A DNA stretch of 8,291 nt. Source: Alphaproteobacteria bacterium (GTDB lineage Bacteria; Pseudomonadota; Alphaproteobacteria; Reyranellales; Reyranellaceae). A program made the position numbers and the translations under genes. The notes under the pieces were generated by a model that was not told the DNA's origin, did no database searches, and saw only the letters and a list, made by a program, of their open reading frames with translations. Below, in pieces: positions 1-6,238 of this stretch. Positions within the stretch are counted from its first letter, which is position 1, and each line of letters opens with the position of its first letter. The stretch lies in NCBI GenBank assembly GCA_005884705.1, contig VBAF01000178.1, forward strand, positions 1 through 8,291, given 5' to 3'.

Positions 1-2
1 TC

Positions 3-554
3 GCTGTCTGGATCGCCGTGCTGGTCGGCGCCGCCGGCTGGATCGGCTGGGACGCCTGGCAGGGCAAGCAGCCGAGCATCGGCGGGCCGTTCGCCCTGAC
101 CGACCAGAACGGCAAGACCGTCACGAGCGACAGCCTCAAGGGCAAGCCGACCCTGATCTACTTCGGCTACGCCTTCTGTCCCGACGTCTGCCCGACCTCG
201 CTGCTGCTGATGGAAACCGCCGTCGAGAAGCTGGGGGCTGATACGCCCAAGAAGGTCAACCTGGTGTTCATCACCGTCGATCCCGAGCGCGACACCCCCG
301 AGCTGATGAAGGGCTACGTCGGCAACTTCGGCTCGACCTTCGTCGGCCTGACCGGCACGGCGGAGCAGATTGCGCAGGTCGCCCGCGCCTATCGGGTCTA
401 CTACCAGAAGGTCCCCGGCAAGGATGGCGGGCCTTACCTGATGGACCATTCCTCGATCGTCTATCTGCTCGACCGGAACGGGCGCTTCGTCACCCATTTC
501 ACGCATGAGGCGAAGGCCGAAACCATCGCCGCCGCCGTCCAGCGCCTCCTCTGA
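3..554 (+). CDS. SCO1/SenC family copper-binding protein (5' end outside window)
   Basis: This is a thioredoxin-fold copper chaperone/thiol reductase of the SCO1/SenC family, which helps assemble the CuA centre of cytochrome c oxidase on the periplasmic face of the membrane. The frame is open to the left edge, so the true start lies upstream. The GTG at 18 sits inside the hydrophobic anchor and is unlikely to be the start. The first visible residues (VWIAVLVGAAGWIGW) are the end of an N-terminal membrane segment. The copper/redox motif CPDVC is encoded at 177-191, preceded by YFGYAF. The third copper ligand is the His in MDHSS, codon 447-449, followed by the family's typical VYLLDRNGRF strand. 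The motif VDPERDTPE is also typical. Only the far N-terminus is missing. The family is clear. Whether it acts as a chaperone or mainly as a thiol reductase cannot be told from sequence. Confidence 0.95.
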   Translation, partial: AVWIAVLVGAAGWIGWDAWQGKQPSIGGPFALTDQNGKTVTSDSLKGKPTLIYFGYAFCPDVCPTSLLLMETAVEKLGADTPKKVNLVFITVDPERDTPELMKGYVGNFGSTFVGLTGTAEQIAQVARAYRVYYQKVPGKDGGPYLMDHSSIVYLLDRNGRFVTHFTHEAKAETIAAAVQRLL

Positions 555-834
555 CGAGGGCAAGCCCGGGAATACTGCAGCTTGACTTCCGGAACCCGGC
601 ATCCGACTCTTGCTGCACCAGCGAACAAGCCGTCCAAGGCAGGCGCTGGCGGGGAGTTGCGATCTTTCACTTAGTTCGACGCCGACCTGGCACGAGGGTG
701 ATCGTGCACACGGCCGCCGCTCCGGGGCGGTCGCGTTGCTGCGCTGCGTTATCCTTGTGGCGACGCAGCGATGTCGCTTGTCGGTCGTTGAATGGTACCC
801 ATGTTAGGGCTTGGTTCTGATGATTGTACCCAAC
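555..834. other. Intergenic region between the SCO gene and phaZ
   Basis: I find no supported gene in this 280-base gap. It is less uniformly GC-rich than the flanking genes and shows no G/C-biased codon pattern in any frame. It should contain the phaZ promoter, but I cannot place convincing -35/-10 boxes: TTGACT at 582-587 has no acceptable -10 box at 17 bases. It contains an 8-bp inverted repeat (742-770) and a set of short repeats (794-845) that run into the phaZ start. Both are listed separately. Confidence 0.6.
742..770. repeat. Inverted repeat upstream of phaZ
   Basis: CGCTGCGT (742-749) and ACGCAGCG (763-770) are perfect reverse complements separated by 13 bases, about 65 bases before the phaZ start. 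No T-tract follows, so it does not look like an intrinsic terminator. It could be an operator or an RNA hairpin in the phaZ leader. An 8-bp arm in GC-rich DNA can also arise by chance. Confidence 0.35.
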
Positions 835-845
835 ATGTTGTACCA
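794..845. repeat. Short repeats and dyad around the phaZ start
   Basis: GTACCC followed by ATGTT occurs at 795-805. It occurs again as GTACCCAACATGTT at 826-839, the second copy containing three extra bases. The second copy is centred on the palindrome AACATGTT (832-839) and is flanked by TGTAC on the left and GTACCA on the right, giving an imperfect larger dyad. The palindrome includes the proposed ATG at 835. This may be a small local duplication or a binding site overlapping the start. The repeat is visible directly; any role is inferred. Confidence 0.35.
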
Positions 846-2055
846 CGCGTACGAGTTCCAGCGTCAGTGGGCGCTTCCTGTACGGCTCTGGGCCGACGCC
901 GTGGAGCGCGCCTACTCAAGTCCGTTTAATCCGCTGACCGACACTTGGCTCGGCAAGTCGATGGCCGCGGGCGCCGAGATCGTGGCCCGTCTGACCCAGG
1001 ACTATGGCAAGCCGGTCTTCGGTCTGGGGTTCACCCAGGTCGACGGCAGTATCGTCGCGGTGAACGAAGAGATCCTGCTGCGCAAGCCGTTCTGTCAGCT
1101 CCTGCACTTCCATCGCGACACCGCGCGAACCGATCCCAAGGTGCTGCTGGTCGCGCCGATGAGCGGCCATTTCGCGACGCTGCTGCGCGGCACCGTCGAG
1201 GCGCTGTTGCCCGAGCACGATGTCTACATCACCGACTGGACCGATGCGCGCGAAGTGCCGCTCGCCCAGGGCAACTTCGATCTCGACGACTACATCGACT
1301 ACATCGTCGACTTTTGCCGCTATCTCGGCCCCGACGTCCATGTGATCGCGGTGTGCCAGCCGTCCGTGCCGACCCTGGCGGCGGCCTCGCTGATGGCGCA
1401 GGCCAAGGATCCGCGCCAGCCGCGCTCGCTCACCCTGATGGGCGGCCCGATCGACACCCGCCTCAGCCCGACCGTCCCCAACGACCTGGCGATGCGCAAC
1501 TCGATGATGTGGTTCCGCCAGAACGTGATCTCGACGGTGCCGCTCGGCTATCCCGGCGCGATGCGTCGGGTCTATCCGGGCTTCGTGCAGCTCTCAAGCT
1601 TCATCAGCATGAACTTCGAGCGGCACCTCAACGCCCACATGCGGCAGTTCGAGCACCTGATCCGAGGCGACGACGACGGCGCTGACGGGCATCGCAAGTT
1701 CTATGACGAGTATCTCGCGGTGATGGACCTCACCGCCGAGTTCTACCTGCAGACCATCCAGGTCGTCTTCAAGGAGCACCAGCTGCCGCGCGGCGTGTGG
1801 GTGAGCCGCGGCCGGCCGATCGAGCCGGCGGCGATCGAGACGGCGCTGATGACGGTCGAGGGCGAGCTCGACGACATCTCCGGCCTTGGCCAGACGCGGG
1901 CCGCGCATGCGCTCACGCCCAACATCCCGGGTGCACGTCATGTGCATTGGGAACAGCCGCGGGTCGGCCATTACGGCATCTTCAACGGCCGCAAATGGCG
2001 CGAGCAGATCCTGCCCCGCGTGCGCGACTTCATCCGCGCCAACGAGGCGCGCTGA
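835..2055 (+). CDS. phaZ: Intracellular polyhydroxyalkanoate (PHB) depolymerase
   Basis: The product hydrolyses stored poly(3-hydroxybutyrate) in carbon granules in the cytoplasm, releasing hydroxybutyrate units for carbon reuse. From ATG 835 it has 406 residues and begins MLYHAYEFQR, the usual start of this alpha/beta-hydrolase family. The nucleophile is a cysteine in the motif AVCQPSVP (C174). The acid is D346 in GELDDISG, and the histidine is H379 in VGHYGIFNGRKW. These three spacings match the catalytic Cys183-Asp355-His388 set that I recall for Ralstonia PhaZ, with a constant offset of nine. The C-terminal third is the PHB_depo_C region. In-frame TTG 811 and ATG 820 are possible earlier starts; AGGG at 806-809 would suit 820, and nothing obvious precedes 835. 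No phaC or phasin gene is in view. The gene appears intact. Confidence 0.93.
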   Translation: MLYHAYEFQRQWALPVRLWADAVERAYSSPFNPLTDTWLGKSMAAGAEIVARLTQDYGKPVFGLGFTQVDGSIVAVNEEILLRKPFCQLLHFHRDTARTDPKVLLVAPMSGHFATLLRGTVEALLPEHDVYITDWTDAREVPLAQGNFDLDDYIDYIVDFCRYLGPDVHVIAVCQPSVPTLAAASLMAQAKDPRQPRSLTLMGGPIDTRLSPTVPNDLAMRNSMMWFRQNVISTVPLGYPGAMRRVYPGFVQLSSFISMNFERHLNAHMRQFEHLIRGDDDGADGHRKFYDEYLAVMDLTAEFYLQTIQVVFKEHQLPRGVWVSRGRPIEPAAIETALMTVEGELDDISGLGQTRAAHALTPNIPGARHVHWEQPRVGHYGIFNGRKWREQILPRVRDFIRANEAR

Positions 2056-2083
2056 CGCGCCGAAGCGGGCTACCGCCGCGCGG

Positions 2084-2105
2084 GGTCCCCGTTACACCGG
2101 GGTCC
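2084..2105 (+). promoter_or_regulatory. Hairpin between phaZ and the WxxGxW gene
   Basis: CCCCG (2087-2091) can pair with CGGGG (2098-2102) around the six-base loop TTACAC. A further GG/CC pair (2084-2085 with 2104-2105) lies beyond a T-T mismatch. It sits 29 bases after the phaZ stop and just before the SD sequence at 2111-2116. No U-tract follows, so it is not a classical intrinsic terminator. It might stabilise the phaZ mRNA 3' end or shape the next gene's leader. Confidence 0.35.
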
Positions 2106-2120
2106 AGCACGGAGGATCAG

Positions 2121-2453
2121 ATGACCCATTCCACGCGTCGCCGTTTGCTTGGCGGGCTTACTGTCCTGACCGGTATCGCTGCCATGTCGGCGCCAGCCCT
2201 CGCCCAGCTCCAGGCCGAGATTTATATACCGGCCGCTCCGCCGCCGCCGCGCGTCGAGGTGGTGCCCGTCCTGCCGCCCGAGCGCGTCGAAGTCGAGCGC
2301 TGGCAGCCCGGCTACTGGCGCTGGAACGGCCACGAGCATGCCTGGGTCGAGGGCCGCTATGTCGCCCGCCCGCAGCCGCGCGCCGAATGGATCCCGGGCC
2401 GCTGGGAGCAGCGCCCGCGCGGCTGGGTCTACGTCGAAGGCCACTGGAACTGA
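2121..2453 (+). CDS. Small exported protein with WxxGxW repeats
   Basis: This is a 110-residue protein of unknown biochemical role that resembles the YXWGXW/WxxGxW repeat family found in many proteobacterial envelopes. It starts at ATG 2121 behind a strong SD, GGAGGA (2111-2116), which decides this start over a longer upstream frame. Residues 1-28 form a signal peptide: a basic RRR segment, a hydrophobic core, and APALA before Q29. A Pro-rich stretch (residues 38-54) follows. Then come four tandem aromatic-Gly units spaced 14-15 residues apart: W61QPGYW, W75VEGRY, W90IPGRW and Y104VEGHW. The product probably acts in the periplasm or at the outer membrane. No partner can be inferred from its neighbours. 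The gap to phaZ (65 bases) and the hairpin there leave co-transcription open. Confidence 0.85.
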   Translation: MTHSTRRRLLGGLTVLTGIAAMSAPALAQLQAEIYIPAAPPPPRVEVVPVLPPERVEVERWQPGYWRWNGHEHAWVEGRYVARPQPRAEWIPGRWEQRPRGWVYVEGHWN

Positions 2454-2467
2454 GCCGCGCGCGTTAA

Positions 2468-2492
2468 GCCTGGAGTGGTGTTTCTCCAAGGC
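2468..2492 (+). promoter_or_regulatory. Hairpin covering the mscS ribosome binding site
   Basis: GCCTGGAG (2468-2475) can pair with CTCCA-A-GGC (2484-2492) around the eight-base loop TGGTGTTT, with one bulged A (2489). The right arm contains AAGG (2488-2491), the only reasonable SD for the ATG at 2500. The stem would therefore mask the ribosome binding site of the channel gene. It could alternatively be a weak stem at the end of the preceding transcript. There is no T-tract. Confidence 0.35.
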
Positions 2493-2499
2493 ATGAGTC

Positions 2500-3306
2500 A
2501 TGGGCTTTGAACAGCAATGGGCCAACGCCGCCAACACGTTGGTGGCGTTGGTCACGACCTATGGCCTGCGCGTCGTCGGCGCGACCGTCATCCTGGCCCT
2601 CGGCTGGATGGCGTCGCGGCTGCTCTACAACGCGGTGCGGCGGCTGTGCGCGCGGTCGGCGCGCATCGACCGCACCATCACCCTCTTCCTCGCCAACGGC
2701 GTCCGCTATTTCGCCCTGGTCTTCACCTTCAGCGCGGTGCTGTCGACCTTCGGCGTCGCCACGACCAGCTTCGTCGCCGTCATCGGCGCGCTCGGCATCG
2801 CCATCGGCCTTGCCCTGCAGGGCACCCTCAGCAATCTCGCCGCCGGCATCATGTTGGTGCTGTTCCGGCCGTTCCATATCGGCGACCGCGTCGAGGCCGG
2901 CGGCGTCATCGGCACGGTGCGCGAGGTCAACCTGTTCTACAGCGAGCTCGACACCGACGACAACGTGCGGGTGATCTTCCCCAACGGCAAGCTGTGGGGC
3001 GAGATCGTCAAGGTGCCGTCGCGCAACGACACCGAACGGGTCGAGCTGAAGTTCACTCGCCCACTCAGCGACGATCTCGAGATCGCGATCGCGCGGGTGC
3101 AGGAGCTAGTGAAGAAGGACCGCCGCATCAAGCGGGTGGCGCAGATCGGCGTCGATGCGGTGAACGAGAACAACTACGTGCTGGTCGCCCGCGTCTGGGT
3201 GCCGCGACCCGAAGCGCCCCAGGTCCACTTCGATCTCAATCGCGCGGTGAAGGACGAATTCCAGCGCCGCGCGCCGAAGCACGAGGAGGCGCGCGCCGCG
3301 GACTAG
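2500..3306 (+). CDS. MscS-type small-conductance mechanosensitive channel
   Basis: The 268-residue inner-membrane protein belongs to the MscS family, whose heptamers open under membrane tension to release solutes during osmotic downshock. E. coli MscS is only slightly longer (286). Three membrane segments are visible at about residues 19-41, 66-86 and 91-122. The third is the Gly/Ala-rich pore helix, including GALGIAIGLALQGTLSN. It is followed by the conserved LFRPFHIGDRVEAGG start of the beta domain (residues 121-135), and then GTVREVNLFYSEL and IFPNGKLWGEIV. The C-terminal alpha/beta domain runs to a charged tail. The start at ATG 2500 has AAGG eight bases upstream, inside a possible hairpin. 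The next gene starts 18 bases after the stop, so the two are probably co-transcribed. There is no N-terminal periplasmic extension or cyclic-nucleotide domain, so this is a basic MscS form. Confidence 0.95.
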   Translation: MGFEQQWANAANTLVALVTTYGLRVVGATVILALGWMASRLLYNAVRRLCARSARIDRTITLFLANGVRYFALVFTFSAVLSTFGVATTSFVAVIGALGIAIGLALQGTLSNLAAGIMLVLFRPFHIGDRVEAGGVIGTVREVNLFYSELDTDDNVRVIFPNGKLWGEIVKVPSRNDTERVELKFTRPLSDDLEIAIARVQELVKKDRRIKRVAQIGVDAVNENNYVLVARVWVPRPEAPQVHFDLNRAVKDEFQRRAPKHEEARAAD

Positions 3307-3324
3307 CGCTAACCTGCTGCGGCG

Positions 3325-4161
3325 ATGGCCACCTCAGTCGAGATCTCCCCCTGGCAATCCGCGCCCTTTGCGCTCGGCGGCGAAACCGTGTTCGCGGTCG
3401 GCGACGTCCATGGCTGCGCCGAGGAGCTCGACCACCTGCTCGATGCGATCCGCGACCTGGCACACGACGCCGCAGCGCCGCGCCGCCTCGTCTATCTCGG
3501 CGACCTGATCGACCGCGGACCGGACAATATCGGCGTGCTGCGCCGCTGGGCGGAGAGCGCCGAAGTCCGCGGCGTCGACCGGATCGACCGCCTGATCGGC
3601 AATCACGAGATCCTGATGCTGCTGGCGATGCGCGGCGAGGCGCTGGCCTCGAAGGCCGCCGCCATGTGGCTCAGCCCGCGCATGGGTGGCGCCGCGGTGC
3701 TGTCCGAGATGCGCGCCGCGGTGCGCGATCCGGCCGCGCCGGTCAGCCACGCGCTGGCGAGCGCGGCGCTCGGGCGCGATGTCGTCGACCTCCTGCTCGC
3801 CCAGCGTTCGTGGCTGCAGCTCGGCAACACGCTGTTCGTCCATGGCGGGCTCGGCGGCCAGGGCGACGCCCGCGCCTTCCTGGCGCGGCCGTGGACCGCC
3901 GGGGTCAATGCGCGCTGGGCCTGGATCACGCGCGGCTTCCTCGACTGGCAGGGTGGCTTCGGCGGCACGCTGGTGGTGCACGGCCACACGCCGCCCGCCA
4001 AGCACCGGCTATTCAGCGGCCTGCAGGATACCCATCAATTCGTGCACGACCGGCTCTGCCTCGACGGCGGCAGCGCCGTGACGGGCGTCGTGGTCGGCGC
4101 CGAGCTGCGCGACGGCCGCTTCCGTCTGCTGAAGTCGATCAGCGCGCGGCGCCCTGGATGA
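3325..4161 (+). CDS. PPP-type metallophosphoesterase (Ser/Thr phosphatase or ApaH-like)
   Basis: This is a 278-residue cytoplasmic metal-dependent phosphoesterase. All signature blocks of the phosphoprotein phosphatase fold are present in order: GDVHG (26-30), GDLIDRGPDN (59-68), GNHE (92-95), VHGG (172-175) and VHGHTP (218-223). Together these supply the Asp/His/Asn ligands for two metals and the catalytic His. Bacterial relatives include the PrpA/PrpB protein phosphatases and ApaH diadenosine tetraphosphatase. GNHE and the RGPDN loop look more like bacterial PPP phosphatases than ApaH, which typically has GNHD, but the substrate cannot be settled. ATG 3325 lies 18 bases after the channel gene's stop with no clear SD, so translation may depend on that gene. 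The last 23 bases overlap the end of the convergent recQ gene. Confidence 0.88.
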   Translation: MATSVEISPWQSAPFALGGETVFAVGDVHGCAEELDHLLDAIRDLAHDAAAPRRLVYLGDLIDRGPDNIGVLRRWAESAEVRGVDRIDRLIGNHEILMLLAMRGEALASKAAAMWLSPRMGGAAVLSEMRAAVRDPAAPVSHALASAALGRDVVDLLLAQRSWLQLGNTLFVHGGLGGQGDARAFLARPWTAGVNARWAWITRGFLDWQGGFGGTLVVHGHTPPAKHRLFSGLQDTHQFVHDRLCLDGGSAVTGVVVGAELRDGRFRLLKSISARRPG

Positions 4162-5944
4162 CCTCCAGGAAAGCCGAGCCGTAGCGCTCGAGCTTGGCAT
4201 CGCCGACGCCATGGATTTCCCGCATCACGCGCAGGGTGTCGGGCCGGTGGGTCGCAAGCTCGATCAGGGTGCGGTCGGAGAAAACCACATAGGCCGGCAC
4301 CCGTTGCGCCTGCGCCAGCTTGGCGCGCAAGCCCTTCAGCGCCGCGAGCAGGGTGGCATCGGCGTCGCTCGTCACGGCGGCGCGCTTCTCGCGGCGTGTC
4401 GACTTGGGCGCCGCCGTCTCCTTGCGCAGCTCGATCCTCTGGCTGCCTTTCAACACCTGCCAGCCCGCCTCGGTCACCGTCCAGCGGCCATGCTCCAGGA
4501 AGTCCTGCTGGATGAGGCCGCTGGCCGAGAGCTGGCGGAAGATCGAGCGCCATTCGGGTGGCCGGCGGTCCTTGCCGACCGCGAAGGTCGGCAGCCGGTC
4601 GTGGTTGTACTTCAGCACGTTCTCGGTGCGCTCGCCGACCAGGATCGCGACCAGATGCTCCATGCCGAAGCGTTCGCCGGTGCGCACGATGGCCGACATC
4701 GCCTTCTGCGCCTCGACGGTGGCGTCGAAGCGCTCGACGCCCTCCTGGCAGAGATCGCAATTGCCGCACTCCTCGGAGCTCTCGCCGAAATAGGCGAGCA
4801 GGGTCTGGCGGCGGCAGCGCGGCGCCTCGGCCAGCGCCAACAGCGCATTGAGCCGCTGGCGATCGACCCGCTTGCGTTCGTCGGGCGTCTCGCTCTGCTC
4901 GATCTGCAGGCGGCGCAGCTGCATGTCGCCCAGGCCGTAAAGCGTGAGGGTGTCGGCCGGCAGCCCGTCGCGCCCGGCGCGGCCGATCTCCTGATAGTAG
5001 GCCTCGACATTGGCCGGCAGGTCGGCGTGGCAGACGAAGCGCACGTCCGGCTTGTCGATGCCCATGCCGAAGGCGACGGTCGCGGTCATCACCACGCCGT
5101 CCTGCTGCTGGAAGGCGTCCTGGTTGGCGTCGCGCACCGCCTTGTCGAGGCCGGCATGGTAGGGCAGTGCGTTGACGCCCTCCTTGCGCAAGGTCTCGGC
5201 CAGCTCCTCGACCTTGCGGCGCGAGGCGCAGTAGACGATGCCGCTGTCGCCGACACGGTCGCGCACGAAGCCGACGACCTGGCGGGACGACCGTTCCTTG
5301 GGCTTGAAGCAGAGCCTGAGATTGGGCCGGTCGAAGCTGCGCACGAAGGTGCGCGGCGGGCCGGCGAACAGCTTGTCGACGATGTCGCCGCGGGTCGGTG
5401 CATCGGCGGTGGCGGTCAGCGCCATGGTCTGCAGCCGCCCGCCGATCTGGCGCGCGAGGCTGCCCAGCGCCAGGTACTCGGGCCGGAAGTCGTGGCCCCA
5501 TTGCGACACGCAATGCGCCTCATCGATCGCCATCATGCGCACGTCGCTCTCGCCCAGCATCTCGACGGTATCCGGCCGCGCCAACCGCTCCGGCGCGACA
5601 TAGAGCAGGCGCAGCTCGCGGCGGCGCAGCAGCTGCAGCACGCGCGCGTTTTCGGCGGGGTCGTTGCTCGAATTGAGGCTGACGGCGGCAACGCCCGCCG
5701 CGGTGAGCGCGCGGACCTGGTCGCGCATCAGCGCGATCAGCGGCGAGACCACGAGAGTGAGGCCGGGCCGCACCAGGGCGGGCAGCTGATAGCACAGCGA
5801 CTTGCCCGAGCCGGTCGGCATGACCGCCAGCACGTTCTCGCCGTCGAGCACGGCCTGCACGATTTCTTCCTGCCCCGGGCGAAATCCACTGAAGCCGAAG
5901 ACCGAGTGCAGCAAGGCGTGCGCAGTCGAGAGGGATGCCGACAT
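4139..5944 (-). CDS. recQ: ATP-dependent DNA helicase RecQ
   Basis: This is a 601-residue 3'-5' DNA helicase acting in recombination and replication-fork repair; E. coli RecQ has 609 residues. Helicase motifs appear in order: FGFSGFRPGQEEIV (motif 0, 16-29), PTGSGKS (Walker A, 43-49), SPLIALMRDQ (67-76), DEAHCVSQWGHDFRPEY (141-157), ALTATA (175-180), YCASRRK (238-244) and the block TVAFGMGIDKPDV to QEIGRAGRDG (289-327). A zinc-binding set follows with Cys at 377, 393, 396 and 399. Then come the winged-helix RQC region and a C-terminal HRDC domain (about 520-597). The start at 5944 gives the usual MSASLSTA-type N-terminus. In-frame sequence upstream to 6214 does not look like RecQ and crosses another gene. 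No strong SD is seen. The gene appears intact. Confidence 0.97.
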   Translation of the reverse strand: MSASLSTAHALLHSVFGFSGFRPGQEEIVQAVLDGENVLAVMPTGSGKSLCYQLPALVRPGLTLVVSPLIALMRDQVRALTAAGVAAVSLNSSNDPAENARVLQLLRRRELRLLYVAPERLARPDTVEMLGESDVRMMAIDEAHCVSQWGHDFRPEYLALGSLARQIGGRLQTMALTATADAPTRGDIVDKLFAGPPRTFVRSFDRPNLRLCFKPKERSSRQVVGFVRDRVGDSGIVYCASRRKVEELAETLRKEGVNALPYHAGLDKAVRDANQDAFQQQDGVVMTATVAFGMGIDKPDVRFVCHADLPANVEAYYQEIGRAGRDGLPADTLTLYGLGDMQLRRLQIEQSETPDERKRVDRQRLNALLALAEAPRCRRQTLLAYFGESSEECGNCDLCQEGVERFDATVEAQKAMSAIVRTGERFGMEHLVAILVGERTENVLKYNHDRLPTFAVGKDRRPPEWRSIFRQLSASGLIQQDFLEHGRWTVTEAGWQVLKGSQRIELRKETAAPKSTRREKRAAVTSDADATLLAALKGLRAKLAQAQRVPAYVVFSDRTLIELATHRPDTLRVMREIHGVGDAKLERYGSAFLEVIQGAAR

Positions 5945-6070
5945 CGTCGCGGCGAACCTAATGCCAACCCCGGCAAAAGTCAGGAGCACGCGATGACAAA
6001 TCGGACAGGCTGTTGGAAAGCGCCTAGGGTGCCGGAATCCGCGGATGTCCCGCGCCTCAGCACGACCGCC

Positions 6071-6077
6071 GGAAGGA
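6071..6077 (+). promoter_or_regulatory. Ribosome binding site of the small basic protein gene
   Basis: GGAAGGA lies six bases before ATG 6084. It is one of the stronger SD sequences in the window and the main reason to accept this 46-codon frame as a gene. Confidence 0.65.
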
Positions 6078-6083
6078 ATCCGC

Positions 6084-6224
6084 ATGTCCCAGAAGAATCG
6101 CCGCAGCAACAAGGAAGCGAAGAAGCCGAAGCAGAACAAGACCAAGGTCGTGGTCTCGTCCTCTCCCTTCGCCGCCGCGCACAGCAACCCGGCCAAGGCC
6201 GTCGCCGCCGGCAAGCGCCGCTAG
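6084..6224 (+). CDS. Small basic protein, 46 residues, unknown function
   Basis: This short gene is easy to miss by length cut-offs. ATG 6084 follows the strong SD GGAAGGA (6071-6077) by six bases, and the frame ends at TAG 6222-6224. The product starts MSQKNRRSNKEAKKPKQNK. It contains 13 Lys/Arg against a single Glu, and it ends in an Ala-rich tail (FAAAHSNPAKAVAAGKRR). There is no signal peptide or membrane segment. A disordered, nucleic-acid-binding protein is plausible by composition only. I recall similar Lys-rich short proteins annotated as hypothetical in alphaproteobacteria, but I cannot confirm a family. It is transcribed away from recQ; the divergent promoters must lie within 5945-6083. 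It ends 14 bases before the convergent SDR gene. Confidence 0.72.
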   Translation: MSQKNRRSNKEAKKPKQNKTKVVVSSSPFAAAHSNPAKAVAAGKRR

Positions 6225-6238
6225 AACAGCCCGCCGGC

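Noticed and set aside
566..598. Possible terminator stem CCGGG/CCCGG after the SCO gene
   Set aside because: Only five pairs around a loop of more than 20 bases, with no T-tract.
582..610. Candidate promoter TTGACT with 17-base spacing upstream of phaZ
   Set aside because: The hexamer at the -10 position (GACTCT) matches the consensus poorly.
610..807. Possible 65-residue protein between the SCO gene and phaZ
   Set aside because: There is no SD, no codon bias like the neighbours and no recognisable sequence. The first codon is TTG.
2517..4184. Open frame of 555 codons across mscS and the phosphoesterase gene
   Set aside because: It is an out-of-frame shadow of two well supported genes, with an Arg/Ala/Pro-rich product and no recognisable fold.
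5993..6083. ATG at 5993 with AGGAG six bases upstream, in the recQ divergent region
   Set aside because: The frame is not that of the 46-codon gene and runs into the antisense of the SDR gene with a low-complexity product. The SD match may be chance.
6207..6238. GCCGGC pair flanking the ends of the convergent small gene and SDR, as a two-way terminator
   Set aside because: GCCGGC is self-complementary and common in this GC-rich DNA. The loop is 20 bases and there is no T-tract.
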